The notes: generated by a model from the sequence alone, not told the origin. Positions 34,026 to 43,028 are shown, numbered from the stretch's first letter. The stretch is DNA of 64,000 nucleotides from Cesiribacter sp964504565 (GCA_964504565.1 CAZDEY010000004.1:186001-250000), one strand, 5' to 3'. A program made the numbers and translations.

Positions 34026-36343
34026 TACACTACCTCCTTCTGTACGCCGTAATGCACTACCACGCCCCCGGCCACCTTAACCACCATACCGGAAATAATT
34101 GCCAGTTCGTTATTTGTCACCGTGTTGGCCCCTATGCGCTTCCAATTGGCGGGGGCTGACCAAGTACCGTTGAAATAAAACAGGAAGGTATTGCCTACTA
34201 TCGCGCGTTCCTCGTTTGCCGTCAGCGCGGTACGGGGGGCGGCGTGGGTACCGTTTACGCTTTCGTGGTTGCCCAGGTAAAGCGTATTGGAAGCCAGCGG
34301 ATAGGCTATATCCCAGTAAATGTTTATCTCGCCGTTCGAATGATCTATAAATACCGTACGGGTGCCGGTTCCGGGGTCTATACCTTCTATGTTCAGGGTT
34401 TTGCCACCAGTAGAGTAGGTAAAGCGTACCGGCACGTTACCGGTTATTTTAAACGCCTTACTATCTACGTCCGCTACATTAATAAGGTCTATCGTGTCGT
34501 TCGCTGTTAAACTAGCAACGTTTAGCGTGCCGCGGCGGGCGGCGGTTTCCCAATTAAGCGTATAATTATTAGCCCCGGCCGCCGTTAGGGTTACCGCTCC
34601 ATCCTTTAGATTTAGCAGGTTCCTAACTGTAGCCTCATCTACTGCGCCGCTTTGTGTGCCCAAACCTACCAATTGTCCGTCCGCGGCGGTAGTTTGCCAT
34701 GTCCAAACCTGATTTTGTAGGTTAAAACTAGTTCCAGACTGCATAAAGGCTTCCACCTTAAAGGTAAATTCCTGGTTGGCCGGTATAGTGCAGGCTACAA
34801 GGCTTACCGCCGAAGCGCCTATTCGGGTTTTAACTGGCACCTGAACCGTAACTGGGCTGGCTATAGTATTACGTAGTACCACAATGCCCTGCGCTACGTC
34901 GGTACTATTATTTAACCATAACTGCGCGTTTTGCCCTACGTTTACGTAAGCGTAAAACCTATTTTCTTGCTGGGTATCTACTATATACCGCCCGCCGCTC
35001 GTGCTACTAAAAGTGACTGGTACTACTTCAGGGTTGGTTAAGCGAATTCCAACGTGGCCGGCGGCTGAAATTAATTCTATAGAATCATCTACCGCTTTTA
35101 AGCCTTTAATCGGAGTATTTACGCCACTTTTGGGTAAAACTAAGTTTTCTACACCGGTTTCTGTTCCAGCGTTAGTATTGGTGTTTACTTCACCGTTGCC
35201 AACGCTAGATAAGTCCTCATACAACGCTATCCGCTTATCGCTACCGCTCCCATTGCCAAAATGGGGCAAGTTGTCCTGTTCCCGGAATCTCCCTAACCTG
35301 GCAGGTAGCTGCCCTTTAGCCAATAGGTTTAGGTTTTCGGTAGAAAACACACTGGCCACATTTCTATTGTAGCCCGCCACCTGCCAGGTTATAATACCTC
35401 CGTCGGTTTTATCGAAGGCGTACGAGAACTCGTAGTAGTCGGGTACGGTTTGTCCTCCTATACTTATATTGTACTCTACAAAGTGCAGCGGATTGGAATT
35501 GGTCATAGAGGTAGGGAACCGCACCTTGAAATCAGTACACCCTACCTCCACTATAATCCGAACGGTACCCCTGTAAACGTGGTCACCCAGCGAGGCCGGT
35601 AGCTGGTTTAAATTAGATCCTAAACGAAGTTTTATATTGTGGTGGGCGGCCGTGTTAGCGGGCCTACGTTTAAAAGTCCTGGTTAGATAGCTGCTATCTT
35701 TCAGGTCAATTATTTCATCCTGGCCGTCTGTTAAGTTTAGCGCGTCCTGTGAAGGCGCGCTAACTAAGATAGTGTTGCCCTGCAAGCTGGGCGGCCGGTC
35801 AGTATTACCGCCCGAACCAATACCTAATTCTAACGGTTCGGCTTTTTCAGCCGCTGCCTTTAGGGCCGGCGTGGCAAGCCCGTCTTCCGAATCCGTCACC
35901 GGGCCGTACTGAATGCCCCCGGCATCCAGTTTCTCCCAGGTACCGGTAGCGGCATCGGAACAGTACCAAAGGTTTTTGTTTAGCCGGTCAAAATAGCGGT
36001 GCTCGTCGGCTATAAACAAATCGTTGCCGTCACCATCCTGCCCGTATACGTAGGTATTATCAAAGGTAGAGCCGGCTATCTTATTGCCGCTTTCCAACTC
36101 CGTGCCGCCCGGCGGTGGCCCATCGCCGCTGGTGCGCTTGGATATACCGTCAATCTCATTACGAAGCGACTGGGTCAAGTCTGCTTTCCCCACCTTGCCC
36201 GGTAACAGGAAGCTTAACCTCAGGCGTTTTAGGAACGCGCGCAGCGTAAAGCCGTCGGTCTTATCGTCAACGCCTAAACTGCCTACGCGCACGGTTTCAT
36301 CAACTACCGCGTCAAAATCCTGTTCGTTTATTCTAGTACTCAT
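34025..36343 (-). CDS. Large tail fibre protein
   Basis: A 772-residue protein with an N-terminal helical region (LRAFLKRLRLSFLLPGKVGKADLTQSLRNEID) likely to attach to the baseplate, followed by long beta-rich repeats dominated by Thr, Val, Asn and Gly. No enzymatic motif is visible. Its start codon sits on the stop of the LysM gene (one-base overlap), and two smaller fibre genes follow. The size and composition fit a trimeric tail fibre. Host specificity is inferred from position. Confidence 0.6.
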   Translation of the reverse strand: MSTRINEQDFDAVVDETVRVGSLGVDDKTDGFTLRAFLKRLRLSFLLPGKVGKADLTQSLRNEIDGISKRTSGDGPPPGGTELESGNKIAGSTFDNTYVYGQDGDGNDLFIADEHRYFDRLNKNLWYCSDAATGTWEKLDAGGIQYGPVTDSEDGLATPALKAAAEKAEPLELGIGSGGNTDRPPSLQGNTILVSAPSQDALNLTDGQDEIIDLKDSSYLTRTFKRRPANTAAHHNIKLRLGSNLNQLPASLGDHVYRGTVRIIVEVGCTDFKVRFPTSMTNSNPLHFVEYNISIGGQTVPDYYEFSYAFDKTDGGIITWQVAGYNRNVASVFSTENLNLLAKGQLPARLGRFREQDNLPHFGNGSGSDKRIALYEDLSSVGNGEVNTNTNAGTETGVENLVLPKSGVNTPIKGLKAVDDSIELISAAGHVGIRLTNPEVVPVTFSSTSGGRYIVDTQQENRFYAYVNVGQNAQLWLNNSTDVAQGIVVLRNTIASPVTVQVPVKTRIGASAVSLVACTIPANQEFTFKVEAFMQSGTSFNLQNQVWTWQTTAADGQLVGLGTQSGAVDEATVRNLLNLKDGAVTLTAAGANNYTLNWETAARRGTLNVASLTANDTIDLINVADVDSKAFKITGNVPVRFTYSTGGKTLNIEGIDPGTGTRTVFIDHSNGEINIYWDIAYPLASNTLYLGNHESVNGTHAAPRTALTANEERAIVGNTFLFYFNGTWSAPANWKRIGANTVTNNELAIISGMVVKVAGGVVVHYGVQKEVV

Positions 36344-36645
36344 TATAAGAAGTGCTCCGTTTTAAAGTGTTCCGGGTCAAAGTGTAGCCCGCCTATTTCA
36401 GTACCTAAATCAGCCGGCCCCTCGGTGGCCGTGGCTATAATTATATTGCGCTCGGCAAAGTGCGCCACTACGTCCGGGTTCCGGGCCGCGTTCGGGTCGT
36501 ACAGTAACTCCTGCCCAACCGCTAATTCAGGGGTAAAGGGCAAGCCATTATCTTTTATCAGCCGTAGTACACCTGCCATATCGCCGTACAGTTGTATAGC
36601 TACGTCTAGTAAATCTTGCCCTTGCCTAACCGTGTAGGTTTTCAT
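36343..36645 (-). CDS. LysM-domain tail protein (tail X-like)
   Basis: A 100-residue protein. The first 50 residues match a LysM motif: MKTYTVRQGQDLLDVAIQLYGD, a short loop, then LAVGQELLYDP. LysM modules bind peptidoglycan, and phage tail proteins such as P2 X use one at the baseplate. The C-terminus has the repeat-like FDPEHFKTEHF. It overlaps the upstream and downstream genes by a few bases. Confidence 0.7.
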   Translation of the reverse strand: MKTYTVRQGQDLLDVAIQLYGDMAGVLRLIKDNGLPFTPELAVGQELLYDPNAARNPDVVAHFAERNIIIATATEGPADLGTEIGGLHFDPEHFKTEHFL

Positions 36646-36932
36646 CTAAATGTCATTTCTATTACTTCCCCGTTTAGCGTTACGCCGTCCATCGTAATCC
36701 CTTCCCGGTCTAGTTGCCTCCTAAGCCGGGATTCTAAAGCCACGCTGTCGCGCGGGCCACTTAAGGCCCGCTCGGCCTCGGCCCCGGCCGTTGGTTCATC
36801 CCTCCAGTCGCCGGGGGCAGTTTCTAATAGCAGGGCGGCGGTTTGGGATTCTCCCCGCCCTAAAACCAAGTCGCCGTTTTCAATCCTTAGCCCGCCGTCG
36901 CTATTCAGTAGTATGTCGGTCAATTCAGCCAT
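36642..36932 (-). CDS. gp25-like baseplate wedge protein (Mu gp46-like)
   Basis: A 96-residue protein. The N-terminus DILLNSDGGLRIENGDLVLG and the later ALLLETAPGDWRDEP are characteristic of the gp25/GPW family of baseplate wedge proteins in Mu-like and P2-like phages, where it joins the tube-adjacent ring. The C-terminal half is a short alpha/beta stretch (LRRQLDREGITMDGVTLNGEV). It overlaps the spike gene by 8 bases, indicating translational coupling. Confidence 0.7.
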   Translation of the reverse strand: MAELTDILLNSDGGLRIENGDLVLGRGESQTAALLLETAPGDWRDEPTAGAEAERALSGPRDSVALESRLRRQLDREGITMDGVTLNGEVIEMTFR

Positions 36933-37422
36933 GCTTTACCAGTTCGTTTTCAAGGTTGGTAAAATTAGCCTCCTGTAGGGCCGACGTTGCCGCCTTAACC
37001 GCCGTTTGAATAGCCGCGCCACCGTCGTTAGCCACCGGGGTAGCATTACTGTAGGCATCCAGAAAGGCGGTTAGCCGCTGCTTTTCCTTATCCAGTTCGG
37101 CTTTAAGCTTTGGCCAGTCTACCAGCCCACCCATTTCGGTGCCGTTAAGCTCAATGCGTTGCGCCTGCGTGTGGGCGGCCAGGTAGGCCGTATGCCCGTT
37201 ATCCAGCCACCCAACCAGCACCGTACTACCCACTGCCGGCACGACCAGTACCGCCGGGGTGCCGTCGCCCAAAGCATACAGCCGTACGCTTTTAATCTCC
37301 GGCCCGCTATTTAGCGGCTTTACGTCGCACGTTTTACTGTCAGCCTTAGTAACTGTGCCTAAAACCGGTAGCGGGGCTTTAAGGGCTAGCCAGGCGCGTA
37401 TTTGCCTAATCAATTCTTGCAT
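36925..37422 (-). CDS. Baseplate spike/OB-fold protein (Mu gp45-like)
   Basis: A 165-residue protein. Residues about 18-90 form a beta-barrel-like region (VLGTVTKADSKTCDVKPL, KSVRLYALGDG, VVPAVGSTVLVGWLDNG) typical of the gp5/gpV OB domain. A helical C-terminal part (LKAELDKEKQRLTAFLDAYSN) follows. Its place between the D-like hub and the gp25-like gene matches the baseplate order of Mu (44, 45, 46). The spike tip is shorter than in P2 V, so the piercing tip may be minimal or on another protein. Confidence 0.65.
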   Translation of the reverse strand: MQELIRQIRAWLALKAPLPVLGTVTKADSKTCDVKPLNSGPEIKSVRLYALGDGTPAVLVVPAVGSTVLVGWLDNGHTAYLAAHTQAQRIELNGTEMGGLVDWPKLKAELDKEKQRLTAFLDAYSNATPVANDGGAAIQTAVKAATSALQEANFTNLENELVKHG

Positions 37423-38365
37423 CTAATTCAAGTTTTTGCCTAATCCCGTTGCTACCAAATTCCGACGTTACCGCCTTCACCAAATACCGGCCCCGGTGTT
37501 CGCGGTAGGTATTATCTCGTAAATCCAGTATATCGCCGTGGCGCACTACCGGAACGCCGAATAGCGTAACGCTGCCCCGGTAGCCGGTAAAATCCATTTT
37601 TTCCAATTCACGCCGCCCGGCCGCCTCTAAAGCGGCCGTGGTGCGCAGGTTGTAAAAGTGTACGGTCCGTTTCACGCCGCCCGGCCGCCCCACCTTTACA
37701 CTTAGTTTCTTTTGCTGCCCGCCTTCGGTATACAGGCCAACAGCCTCAATTTCAAAATCTTCACTGCCGCTCTCGTTCCACTCCAAACTGTCAGCCGCCG
37801 TGTTACGGCCAATCACTACCGTATGCGTACGCTGTAATTCAGGCCAAAACTTTAGGCCACTGTATAGCGTGCCGGCGCGGTAGAAGCTGGGCAACTGGTA
37901 TTCAGTGCGCAAGGCATCCAGTACCTGCGCCGGGCTGGCATTATCTACCTTAAAAGCCCCTAACTGCACATCTGCCGCCCTAACGTTGCTGCCTATCGTG
38001 GCGGTCAGTAACTGCCGCAAATTTACCCCATCCGGCCAGTGGTTGCTCACGCTTCCGCGCTTAAGGCCGTACATCGCATCTTCACAGTGCAGTGTTATAT
38101 TGGTGCCAGCTTCAACAGAGGTTATAAATCCCTCAAACCTTCCTATTACGCCGCTATCAGCGTAGCCGAATGCTACGCCTACCGCCTGCCCGCGCTGCCA
38201 CGGTCCGGCATTACTTACCGGCTTACCGGCAAAGTATAGCCGCCGGGGTAGCTTAATGATGCAGGTGTCAGTGAGCTTATCCCAGCTACTTTCTACCTGA
38301 ATGTTTTCAGCCTCCCTAAGCCGGTAATCGCCTATGGTTATATCGCAAATACCCTGCTTATACAT
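37406..38365 (-). CDS. Tail hub protein, gpD/gp44-like
   Basis: A 319-residue protein. It has the two-domain pattern of late-control D family hub proteins: an N-terminal beta barrel with ESSWDKLTDTCIIKLPRRLY and a C-terminal repeat with GYRGSVTLFGVPVVRHGDILDLRDNTYREHRGRYLVKAV. This ring links tail tube and spike. It overlaps the neighbouring baseplate genes by 8 to 17 bases. The match is to the whole order of the Mu baseplate cluster and to the beta-hub pattern, not to one motif. Confidence 0.65.
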   Translation of the reverse strand: MYKQGICDITIGDYRLREAENIQVESSWDKLTDTCIIKLPRRLYFAGKPVSNAGPWQRGQAVGVAFGYADSGVIGRFEGFITSVEAGTNITLHCEDAMYGLKRGSVSNHWPDGVNLRQLLTATIGSNVRAADVQLGAFKVDNASPAQVLDALRTEYQLPSFYRAGTLYSGLKFWPELQRTHTVVIGRNTAADSLEWNESGSEDFEIEAVGLYTEGGQQKKLSVKVGRPGGVKRTVHFYNLRTTAALEAAGRRELEKMDFTGYRGSVTLFGVPVVRHGDILDLRDNTYREHRGRYLVKAVTSEFGSNGIRQKLELDARID

Positions 38366-38867
38366 TGCCCCTCAATTCTAGTTCGGCGTACTGGTCAGCG
38401 TACGCATAAATGCTAAACGGCTGGGCGTTCAGGTGCTGCTGCGCCGGTAGGCTAAGCCGCCGTATTACAATGCTGTGAATGTTGTAATCTAGTAGGCTGG
38501 GGCTTTCCACCTCCAGCGCACTGTTTGAGCCGCACAGGCTATCCAGTTGCCGCCTAAGCTGGCGCGGCTGGTTGCCTTTTTGGGCAAACAGCCACCCGCG
38601 TATTACCAACGCCCGAGGCATGGTGCGCATCTCCTCTACGATAGCCCCGCTTTCACCCCTGCCGTATAGCGGGGTAATAACTAAATCTTTTTCAAGGTCT
38701 ACATCCACCTGCACGGCGTTCAGGTGGATTGCCTGTGCGCCGGCCCGTAGGGTTACGTAGTCGTAGTAGGGGGTTTGTAACTGCTCCCGCCGCCCGAAAG
38801 GAGTAAGGCCACCCTCGGCGCGGCGCGCAATAGCTTCTAAGGTTTCAAATACTCGCTTAACGGCCAT
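38358..38867 (-). CDS. Tail/baseplate protein after tape measure (Mu gp43 position)
   Basis: A 169-residue protein encoded between the tape measure and the hub genes, where Mu has gp43. The body (LRAGAQAIHLNAVQVDVD, ALVIRGWLFAQKGNQPRQL, RQLDSLCGSNSALEVES) is mixed alpha/beta, with a C-terminal LPAQQHLNAQPFSIYAYADQYAELEL. It overlaps the hub gene by 8 bases. I recognise no motif beyond its place, and call it a baseplate or tape-measure-associated protein. Confidence 0.5.
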   Translation of the reverse strand: MAVKRVFETLEAIARRAEGGLTPFGRREQLQTPYYDYVTLRAGAQAIHLNAVQVDVDLEKDLVITPLYGRGESGAIVEEMRTMPRALVIRGWLFAQKGNQPRQLRRQLDSLCGSNSALEVESPSLLDYNIHSIVIRRLSLPAQQHLNAQPFSIYAYADQYAELELRGNV

Positions 38868-40470
38868 AGCTCACCTCCACATCCCGCAACGCGTTTATAG
38901 TTTCCTGGGCCAGCACGTCGCGCATCTCACTTACGCCTTCGCGTACCCGTTCCGCCCTAATGGTAATCTCCCGTACTAAGTTCTCTATATTGACAATTAT
39001 AGCCCGCTGGCTACTGCTACTGCCACCGCCTACACTTACCCCACCGCTGCTACTGCCACCCGCTCCGGATCCTGCCGCTGCTAAGGCACTGTTACCGCCC
39101 CCGGCGTTAAATAGGCTATTGCCGCCGTCGGCTAATTGCTGTAGGCCGCTTTTATCCGCCTCCGGGCTTTTGCCCTTGTCCATGCCCCGCTGCCAGGCCG
39201 CCCCTAAGTCAAGGTTCTTCCACTGCTCTTTGAGCTGGCTTCCTAAGCCGCCTAACGTTTTCCACTGCCCGGTATGCAAGGCCCAAAACATTTTAGCCAG
39301 GGTCTTGAGTAGTGGCATGGTAGCTTTGGCCATTTCGCCAATGCCGTACAGCGCACCCCTAAAGGTTTCGCTGTGCTGCCAGAGCAATATAAAACCTTCC
39401 ACGGCTAAGGCTATCCAGCCTAGCACCGGGATTGACTTTAAGGCCGCCCCAATGCCGCGCAAACTAATTGCCATGCCGTTATTAGTTATGATGCCTATTT
39501 TGGTAGCCCAGTTGTAGGCGCGCATGCCTAAGGCCGCGCCCATGGCTAAGGATTTATGCAGTACCCAGGCCCCGCCTAATACGCCTAACGTTAAGGCTAA
39601 TGTATTTACCGCTGCATCGCTTTCCAGGAAAGAATTTGCCAGCCCGAACATGGTATTAACCAGCGGCATAGCCAGGCTAAATATGCGTTCGGTTTGCATC
39701 GCTACTCGACCAAGGGTATAGTTTAGCTTAGCGGCCGGCCCTTCGGATAGTTTTTCGGCCGCCCCGGCAAAGATACCGCTTTCCGTGGTTAGGCCTCGTA
39801 GGCCCTTCATTACGTCCTCAAAGCCTACCTTACCCTCCGAAGTCATTTTCTTAAACTCCGCCCCGGTAACACCGTACTGTCGAGCCATCTCCTGCATAAT
39901 AGGAATGCCCAGCTCGTTAAGCACCCGTAGTTCGTCACCCTGCAGCACACCGGCCGCCCTAATTTGCGTCAGCTGGGCAGTAATGCGGGGCAGGGCATCC
40001 GTTCCGGCCACAGCGGCTATATTTTCCAGCATCGTAAGCGTACCGTCGGCCTGCTGTTCAGTGAACCCGCCGGCTAACAGGCTCTTATAGCTAGCCAACA
40101 TTTCAGTGCCTTTAAGGGGGCTTTTTCGGCTCAATAAGGCATTCACCTTAGCGGTGCCTTTTTCCGCATCCTTGAACAATAACCCTAACGCCAAGCGGTT
40201 CTGCTGGATGTCGGCGGTAATGTTCCAGGCACTACGTAGGCCCTCAACGCCTAGGTAGGCCCCTATAAGGTTACGCGCGCCGCTGGCTAACTGGTTTAAA
40301 CCGCTACCAGCCGTACTAGCTTCCCGTCCGGTACGCCTTAGCTCATCATTAAATTGCTGGTTTTTGCGGTGCAGCCTAGTGAGCACATTATCACCGACCC
40401 GGCCAAAAGCCCGTAAGGGGGCTTTTGCCAGGTCGTTAAGGTACAAACTAAACTTTACGCTTTCATTCAT
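38857..40470 (-). CDS. Tape measure protein
   Basis: A 537-residue protein with the tape-measure N-terminal region (LRSAWNITADIQQNRLALGLLFKDAEKG; ELGIPIMQEMARQYGVTGAEFKKMTSEGKVG is the known TMP signature) and several hydrophobic central stretches (about 280-380, e.g. LGVLGGAWVLHKSLAMGA). A Gly/Ser-rich region (AAAGSGAGGSSSGGVS) precedes the helical C-terminus. It is short for a myovirus, suggesting a short tail of roughly 80 nm if 0.15 nm per residue holds. Its ATG overlaps the stop of the frameshift product as TAATG. Confidence 0.85.
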   Translation of the reverse strand: MNESVKFSLYLNDLAKAPLRAFGRVGDNVLTRLHRKNQQFNDELRRTGREASTAGSGLNQLASGARNLIGAYLGVEGLRSAWNITADIQQNRLALGLLFKDAEKGTAKVNALLSRKSPLKGTEMLASYKSLLAGGFTEQQADGTLTMLENIAAVAGTDALPRITAQLTQIRAAGVLQGDELRVLNELGIPIMQEMARQYGVTGAEFKKMTSEGKVGFEDVMKGLRGLTTESGIFAGAAEKLSEGPAAKLNYTLGRVAMQTERIFSLAMPLVNTMFGLANSFLESDAAVNTLALTLGVLGGAWVLHKSLAMGAALGMRAYNWATKIGIITNNGMAISLRGIGAALKSIPVLGWIALAVEGFILLWQHSETFRGALYGIGEMAKATMPLLKTLAKMFWALHTGQWKTLGGLGSQLKEQWKNLDLGAAWQRGMDKGKSPEADKSGLQQLADGGNSLFNAGGGNSALAAAGSGAGGSSSGGVSVGGGSSSSQRAIIVNIENLVREITIRAERVREGVSEMRDVLAQETINALRDVEVSYGR

Positions 40471-40655
40471 TAGGAGAGCCGGACGGCGTTTTTACTAAGT
40501 TCATTATGTAGCCAGAGGGCTTCGGCAGCCCGCGCTGCCCACAGTTCTTCCGACAGCGTGGCCGGGTCAAGGTGCAGGTAGTACCTGATAAGCGTATTTA
40601 CTTTGCGGTACCAATCCTGCCGCTGGCCGGGGTTTACCTGCGCCCGGCCTAGTAC
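40470..40655 (-). CDS. Second part of the tail chaperone, reached by -1 frameshift
   Basis: An open frame of 61 codons plus stop with no plausible start codon of its own (it begins with GTACTAGGC at 40655). It is in the -1 frame of the tail-chaperone gene and would extend that protein. It encodes VLGRAQVNPGQRQDWYRKV, then mostly helix with Leu and Trp, ending NELSKNAVRLS. Its stop TAA overlaps the tape-measure ATG. A G GAA AAG slip site lies at 40661-40655, immediately before the stop codon of the first frame. Phages of this tail type usually make a G/GT pair this way. Confidence 0.65.
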   Translation of the reverse strand, partial: VLGRAQVNPGQRQDWYRKVNTLIRYYLHLDPATLSEELWAARAAEALWLHNELSKNAVRLS

Positions 40656-41008
40656 TTTTCCAGGCGGCCCAGTCCAGCAGGCATTAACTCCTGCAATTCC
40701 GGCAGTACCTGTATAAAGTACTCCTCATCTTCCAGCAGGGCGCGGTTACCTTCCAGAAAGCAATCCTGGGCCAACACGCGCACGGCCCCAATAGCCTGCC
40801 CCTGTTGGGTTAAAGCCGTTGGGGCTTCCAGTTCAGCCGCGCCGGGGCGTTTGAACCATGCGCCCACTACCTCGCCGCTGTCCTGGTCGTTGGTTTCAAT
40901 ATAGATTGCGCGCCGTACTTTGTGCGCCTTCTTTACCTCTTCGGCTTTGGCCTGCATCCGTTCGCGCAAGCTCTTTTCGGTTTGTTCTTTCTTCATCTTA
41001 GGGGTCAA
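40649..41008 (-). CDS. Tail assembly chaperone, first frame
   Basis: A 119-residue protein directly upstream of the tape-measure gene, the standard place of the tail assembly chaperone. It has a charged, helical N-terminus (KMKKEQTEKSLRERMQAK) and an Ala/Leu/Glu body ending LMPAGLGRLEKY. The last codons CTG GAA AAG TAC TAG contain a slip site, and a second open frame continues in the -1 frame to the tape measure. Chaperones of this kind bind the tape measure until tube assembly begins. Confidence 0.65.
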   Translation of the reverse strand: MTPKMKKEQTEKSLRERMQAKAEEVKKAHKVRRAIYIETNDQDSGEVVGAWFKRPGAAELEAPTALTQQGQAIGAVRVLAQDCFLEGNRALLEDEEYFIQVLPELQELMPAGLGRLEKY

Positions 41009-41016
41009 TTAGAATG

Positions 41017-41502
41017 TTAAGTAGCAAGGCCGGTTTTAGGAATCAGGCCGGTTAGTACCGCCTCATCCCATTCAATATGGCTGCATACCAGCTCCAGTTC
41101 GGTTTCAAAGAATTTAGCCCCCTGTTCCAGGCTACGGGCGTTGTTCTTAAAATCCACATTGCATATCTTATCAGTCACGCGGCGGCCTAAATCCGGATGT
41201 ACGTAGCTAACTACAATATCAGCCAGCGGCAAATCTTGTAGGCGGCGGCTCCCCACCGAGCGTTGCAGGGCAATAACCCCTTCTTGCAGCAGGGTAATTT
41301 TGGCCGTAGCTTCATAATTGCCGTAGCCCCGCCCGGCGGGCATAACGCCCCCGGCGTAGATATTCTCAATATCCTGGTTATCGCTGTACTCCACATTACG
41401 CACCGTGGCTATAGGCGTAGTGTCGCCCTGTAGAAATACCTGCACCATGCCCCAACCGTAGGTGGTACCGTTAATATGCGGTTTGAAAGGGTTTGTTGCC
41501 AT
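41017..41502 (-). CDS. Tail tube protein
   Basis: A 161-residue protein encoded next to the sheath gene, two bases apart, as is usual for tubes of contractile tails. The content is beta-rich (KITLLQEGVIALQRSV, DLPLADIVVSYVHPDLG, FETELELVCSHIEWD) and fits a tube fold. There is no signal peptide. The role is inferred from position and size, which match Mu-type tubes. Confidence 0.7.
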   Translation of the reverse strand: MATNPFKPHINGTTYGWGMVQVFLQGDTTPIATVRNVEYSDNQDIENIYAGGVMPAGRGYGNYEATAKITLLQEGVIALQRSVGSRRLQDLPLADIVVSYVHPDLGRRVTDKICNVDFKNNARSLEQGAKFFETELELVCSHIEWDEAVLTGLIPKTGLAT

Positions 41503-41503
41503 G

Positions 41504-42655
41504 TTAAGCTAATTTAGGGGCGTAGCCCAGGTTAATATCAAAATCGCGCGCTTTCTGTACGCCTACCGCGTTTATACTAATGGTCACGCGCCGCGTACTG
41601 GCTACGTCCTGGTCGGGTTGTATTTCGGCACTATAGCCGCTCACATTACCGGCCCCTTCCATCTGCCGTAACGGCTGGTTAATCGCTGCCTTTAGGCTGG
41701 CAATCACACCGCTGGTAATAAAACCAGTTCCCGGCTCTACGTAGATTGGCTGGCTCAAGGCCCGCTCTAAAGCGGCCTCGGCCAACCGCTGCGCCTTATC
41801 CATTGTGCGGGTGGCCTCTAGTGTGTCGTAGTCACCATCGCTGCACGTCCAGCTAGCATTAAAGTAACTGCCCGGCACTTTGCGCTTAATCAGGAATACA
41901 TAGCCTTTAGCGTCCAGGTCGTTCAGTTGCGCCTGCTGTACGCTGCTGTAAGGGGTACCCTCACCAAAAGCCAAGGTGTCCAGTTCGGCGGTTTCGCCTA
42001 AATTGCGCTTGCCTACCCAGTCTATAGCTTCGTGTACCTCGTTATCGCTTAGCGCGCCCAAAGCCGCGCCTAAGCAGCCCACGGTTTTGTTTACCGAGGC
42101 GTACACGGTTGCGCCCTTTGCGCCCCCGTCCTGACCAATACACACGCTTACCCCGTTGCTATCTAAGCTGCGCAAGTCAGGTAATGCGCTAAGGGTTTGG
42201 CCTACGATATTAGCTGTCAGTAGCACAACTACAGGGTAGCCAGCGGTACGTAAGGCGTTAATTTGCGCCTGTAGGGCGGTTACCTGCGTAGTGGCTAAGG
42301 CGGTTTCGGTATACACCCCAATCTGGCGTATTTGGTTGCCGCTAAAGCTTTGCAGGCTCACTACCTCGCTAAAGGTAGGGGAGCCGCCCGGCGTTGGGTA
42401 TATGCCTACATATAGGTTACCGCCGGGGTTTACCCGGAAGTACTCGCTTATGTGGTAGTGCAGGGCCGGGAAAGCGGCGGCGGTTATATCGACCGCCTCG
42501 GCTTCCTCCACGCTAAATACCTGCACGGCATTGCCACTGCCGAAACTGGCTGGTTTGGTGCCGTAGGCGACTATCCCGCTTATATGGTCGCGGCCGGGTT
42601 TTTCCCGGTTAAGCCGCCCGTCCTGGCGCGTAGTACTAACTTTACCTATTGCCAT
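41504..42655 (-). CDS. Tail sheath protein, DUF2586-like
   Basis: A 383-residue protein. The N-terminal region ISGIVAYGTKPASFG and the middle VYTETALATTQVTALQAQINALRTAGYPVVVLL match the DUF2586 type of sheath found in Bacteroidetes contractile phages. The C-terminal domain, IYVEPGTGFITSGVIASLKAAINQPL, corresponds to the sheath C-terminal region that contacts the tube. It starts one base from the next gene. It proves the tail is contractile. Confidence 0.8.
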   Translation of the reverse strand: MAIGKVSTTRQDGRLNREKPGRDHISGIVAYGTKPASFGSGNAVQVFSVEEAEAVDITAAAFPALHYHISEYFRVNPGGNLYVGIYPTPGGSPTFSEVVSLQSFSGNQIRQIGVYTETALATTQVTALQAQINALRTAGYPVVVLLTANIVGQTLSALPDLRSLDSNGVSVCIGQDGGAKGATVYASVNKTVGCLGAALGALSDNEVHEAIDWVGKRNLGETAELDTLAFGEGTPYSSVQQAQLNDLDAKGYVFLIKRKVPGSYFNASWTCSDGDYDTLEATRTMDKAQRLAEAALERALSQPIYVEPGTGFITSGVIASLKAAINQPLRQMEGAGNVSGYSAEIQPDQDVASTRRVTISINAVGVQKARDFDINLGYAPKLA

Positions 42656-43026
42656 TATTTAGCCTTTTTAAGGTTCTTCAGTTTGGGGCGCTCCTCCTGC
42701 GGGGCCTCGTAATACGGGTTCACTTTGCGGCTGTATTCCGCAAAGCGGCGCTTAGCCTGGCGTTCATCAAAGAACCAGTCGCCATTAGGGGCAATAAATA
42801 CGTGCTTGCGGTGCGTACTGCCCTGCATAGCCTTGTTTAACTGCTCGGCTATTTGTTCAGCCTCCGGCGTGGCGACGCCCGGTGCGCCCTCCTCTACATT
42901 TACATTCTCGGCACCGGCACTTTCCTTTCCCTCGGCGGGCTGGTTAGCGGTTTTATTATCGTTAGCCTTTTCCGGGGCCGGAACCCCGGCGGCTTGGTTT
43001 TCAGCGGTTTTGTTCTTTACAGCCAT
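42655..43026 (-). CDS. Phage protein with disordered, repeat-bearing N-terminus
   Basis: A 123-residue protein. Residues about 1-55 are Ala/Asn/Glu/Pro-rich and probably disordered; they contain AAGVPAPE and EGAPGVATPEA, two forms of a short element also found in the protease-scaffold and in a plus-strand gene. Residues about 60-123 are a compact basic domain with HVFIAPNGDWFFDERQAKRR and a Lys-rich end. It lies between the lysis gene and the sheath. Possible head-tail or head decoration role; not recognised. Confidence 0.6.
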   Translation of the reverse strand: MAVKNKTAENQAAGVPAPEKANDNKTANQPAEGKESAGAENVNVEEGAPGVATPEAEQIAEQLNKAMQGSTHRKHVFIAPNGDWFFDERQAKRRFAEYSRKVNPYYEAPQEERPKLKNLKKAK

Positions 43027-43028
43027 AG

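Noticed and set aside
31511..36343. Diversity-generating retroelement at the fibre genes
   Set aside because: No reverse transcriptase or template/variable repeat pair was seen in the window.
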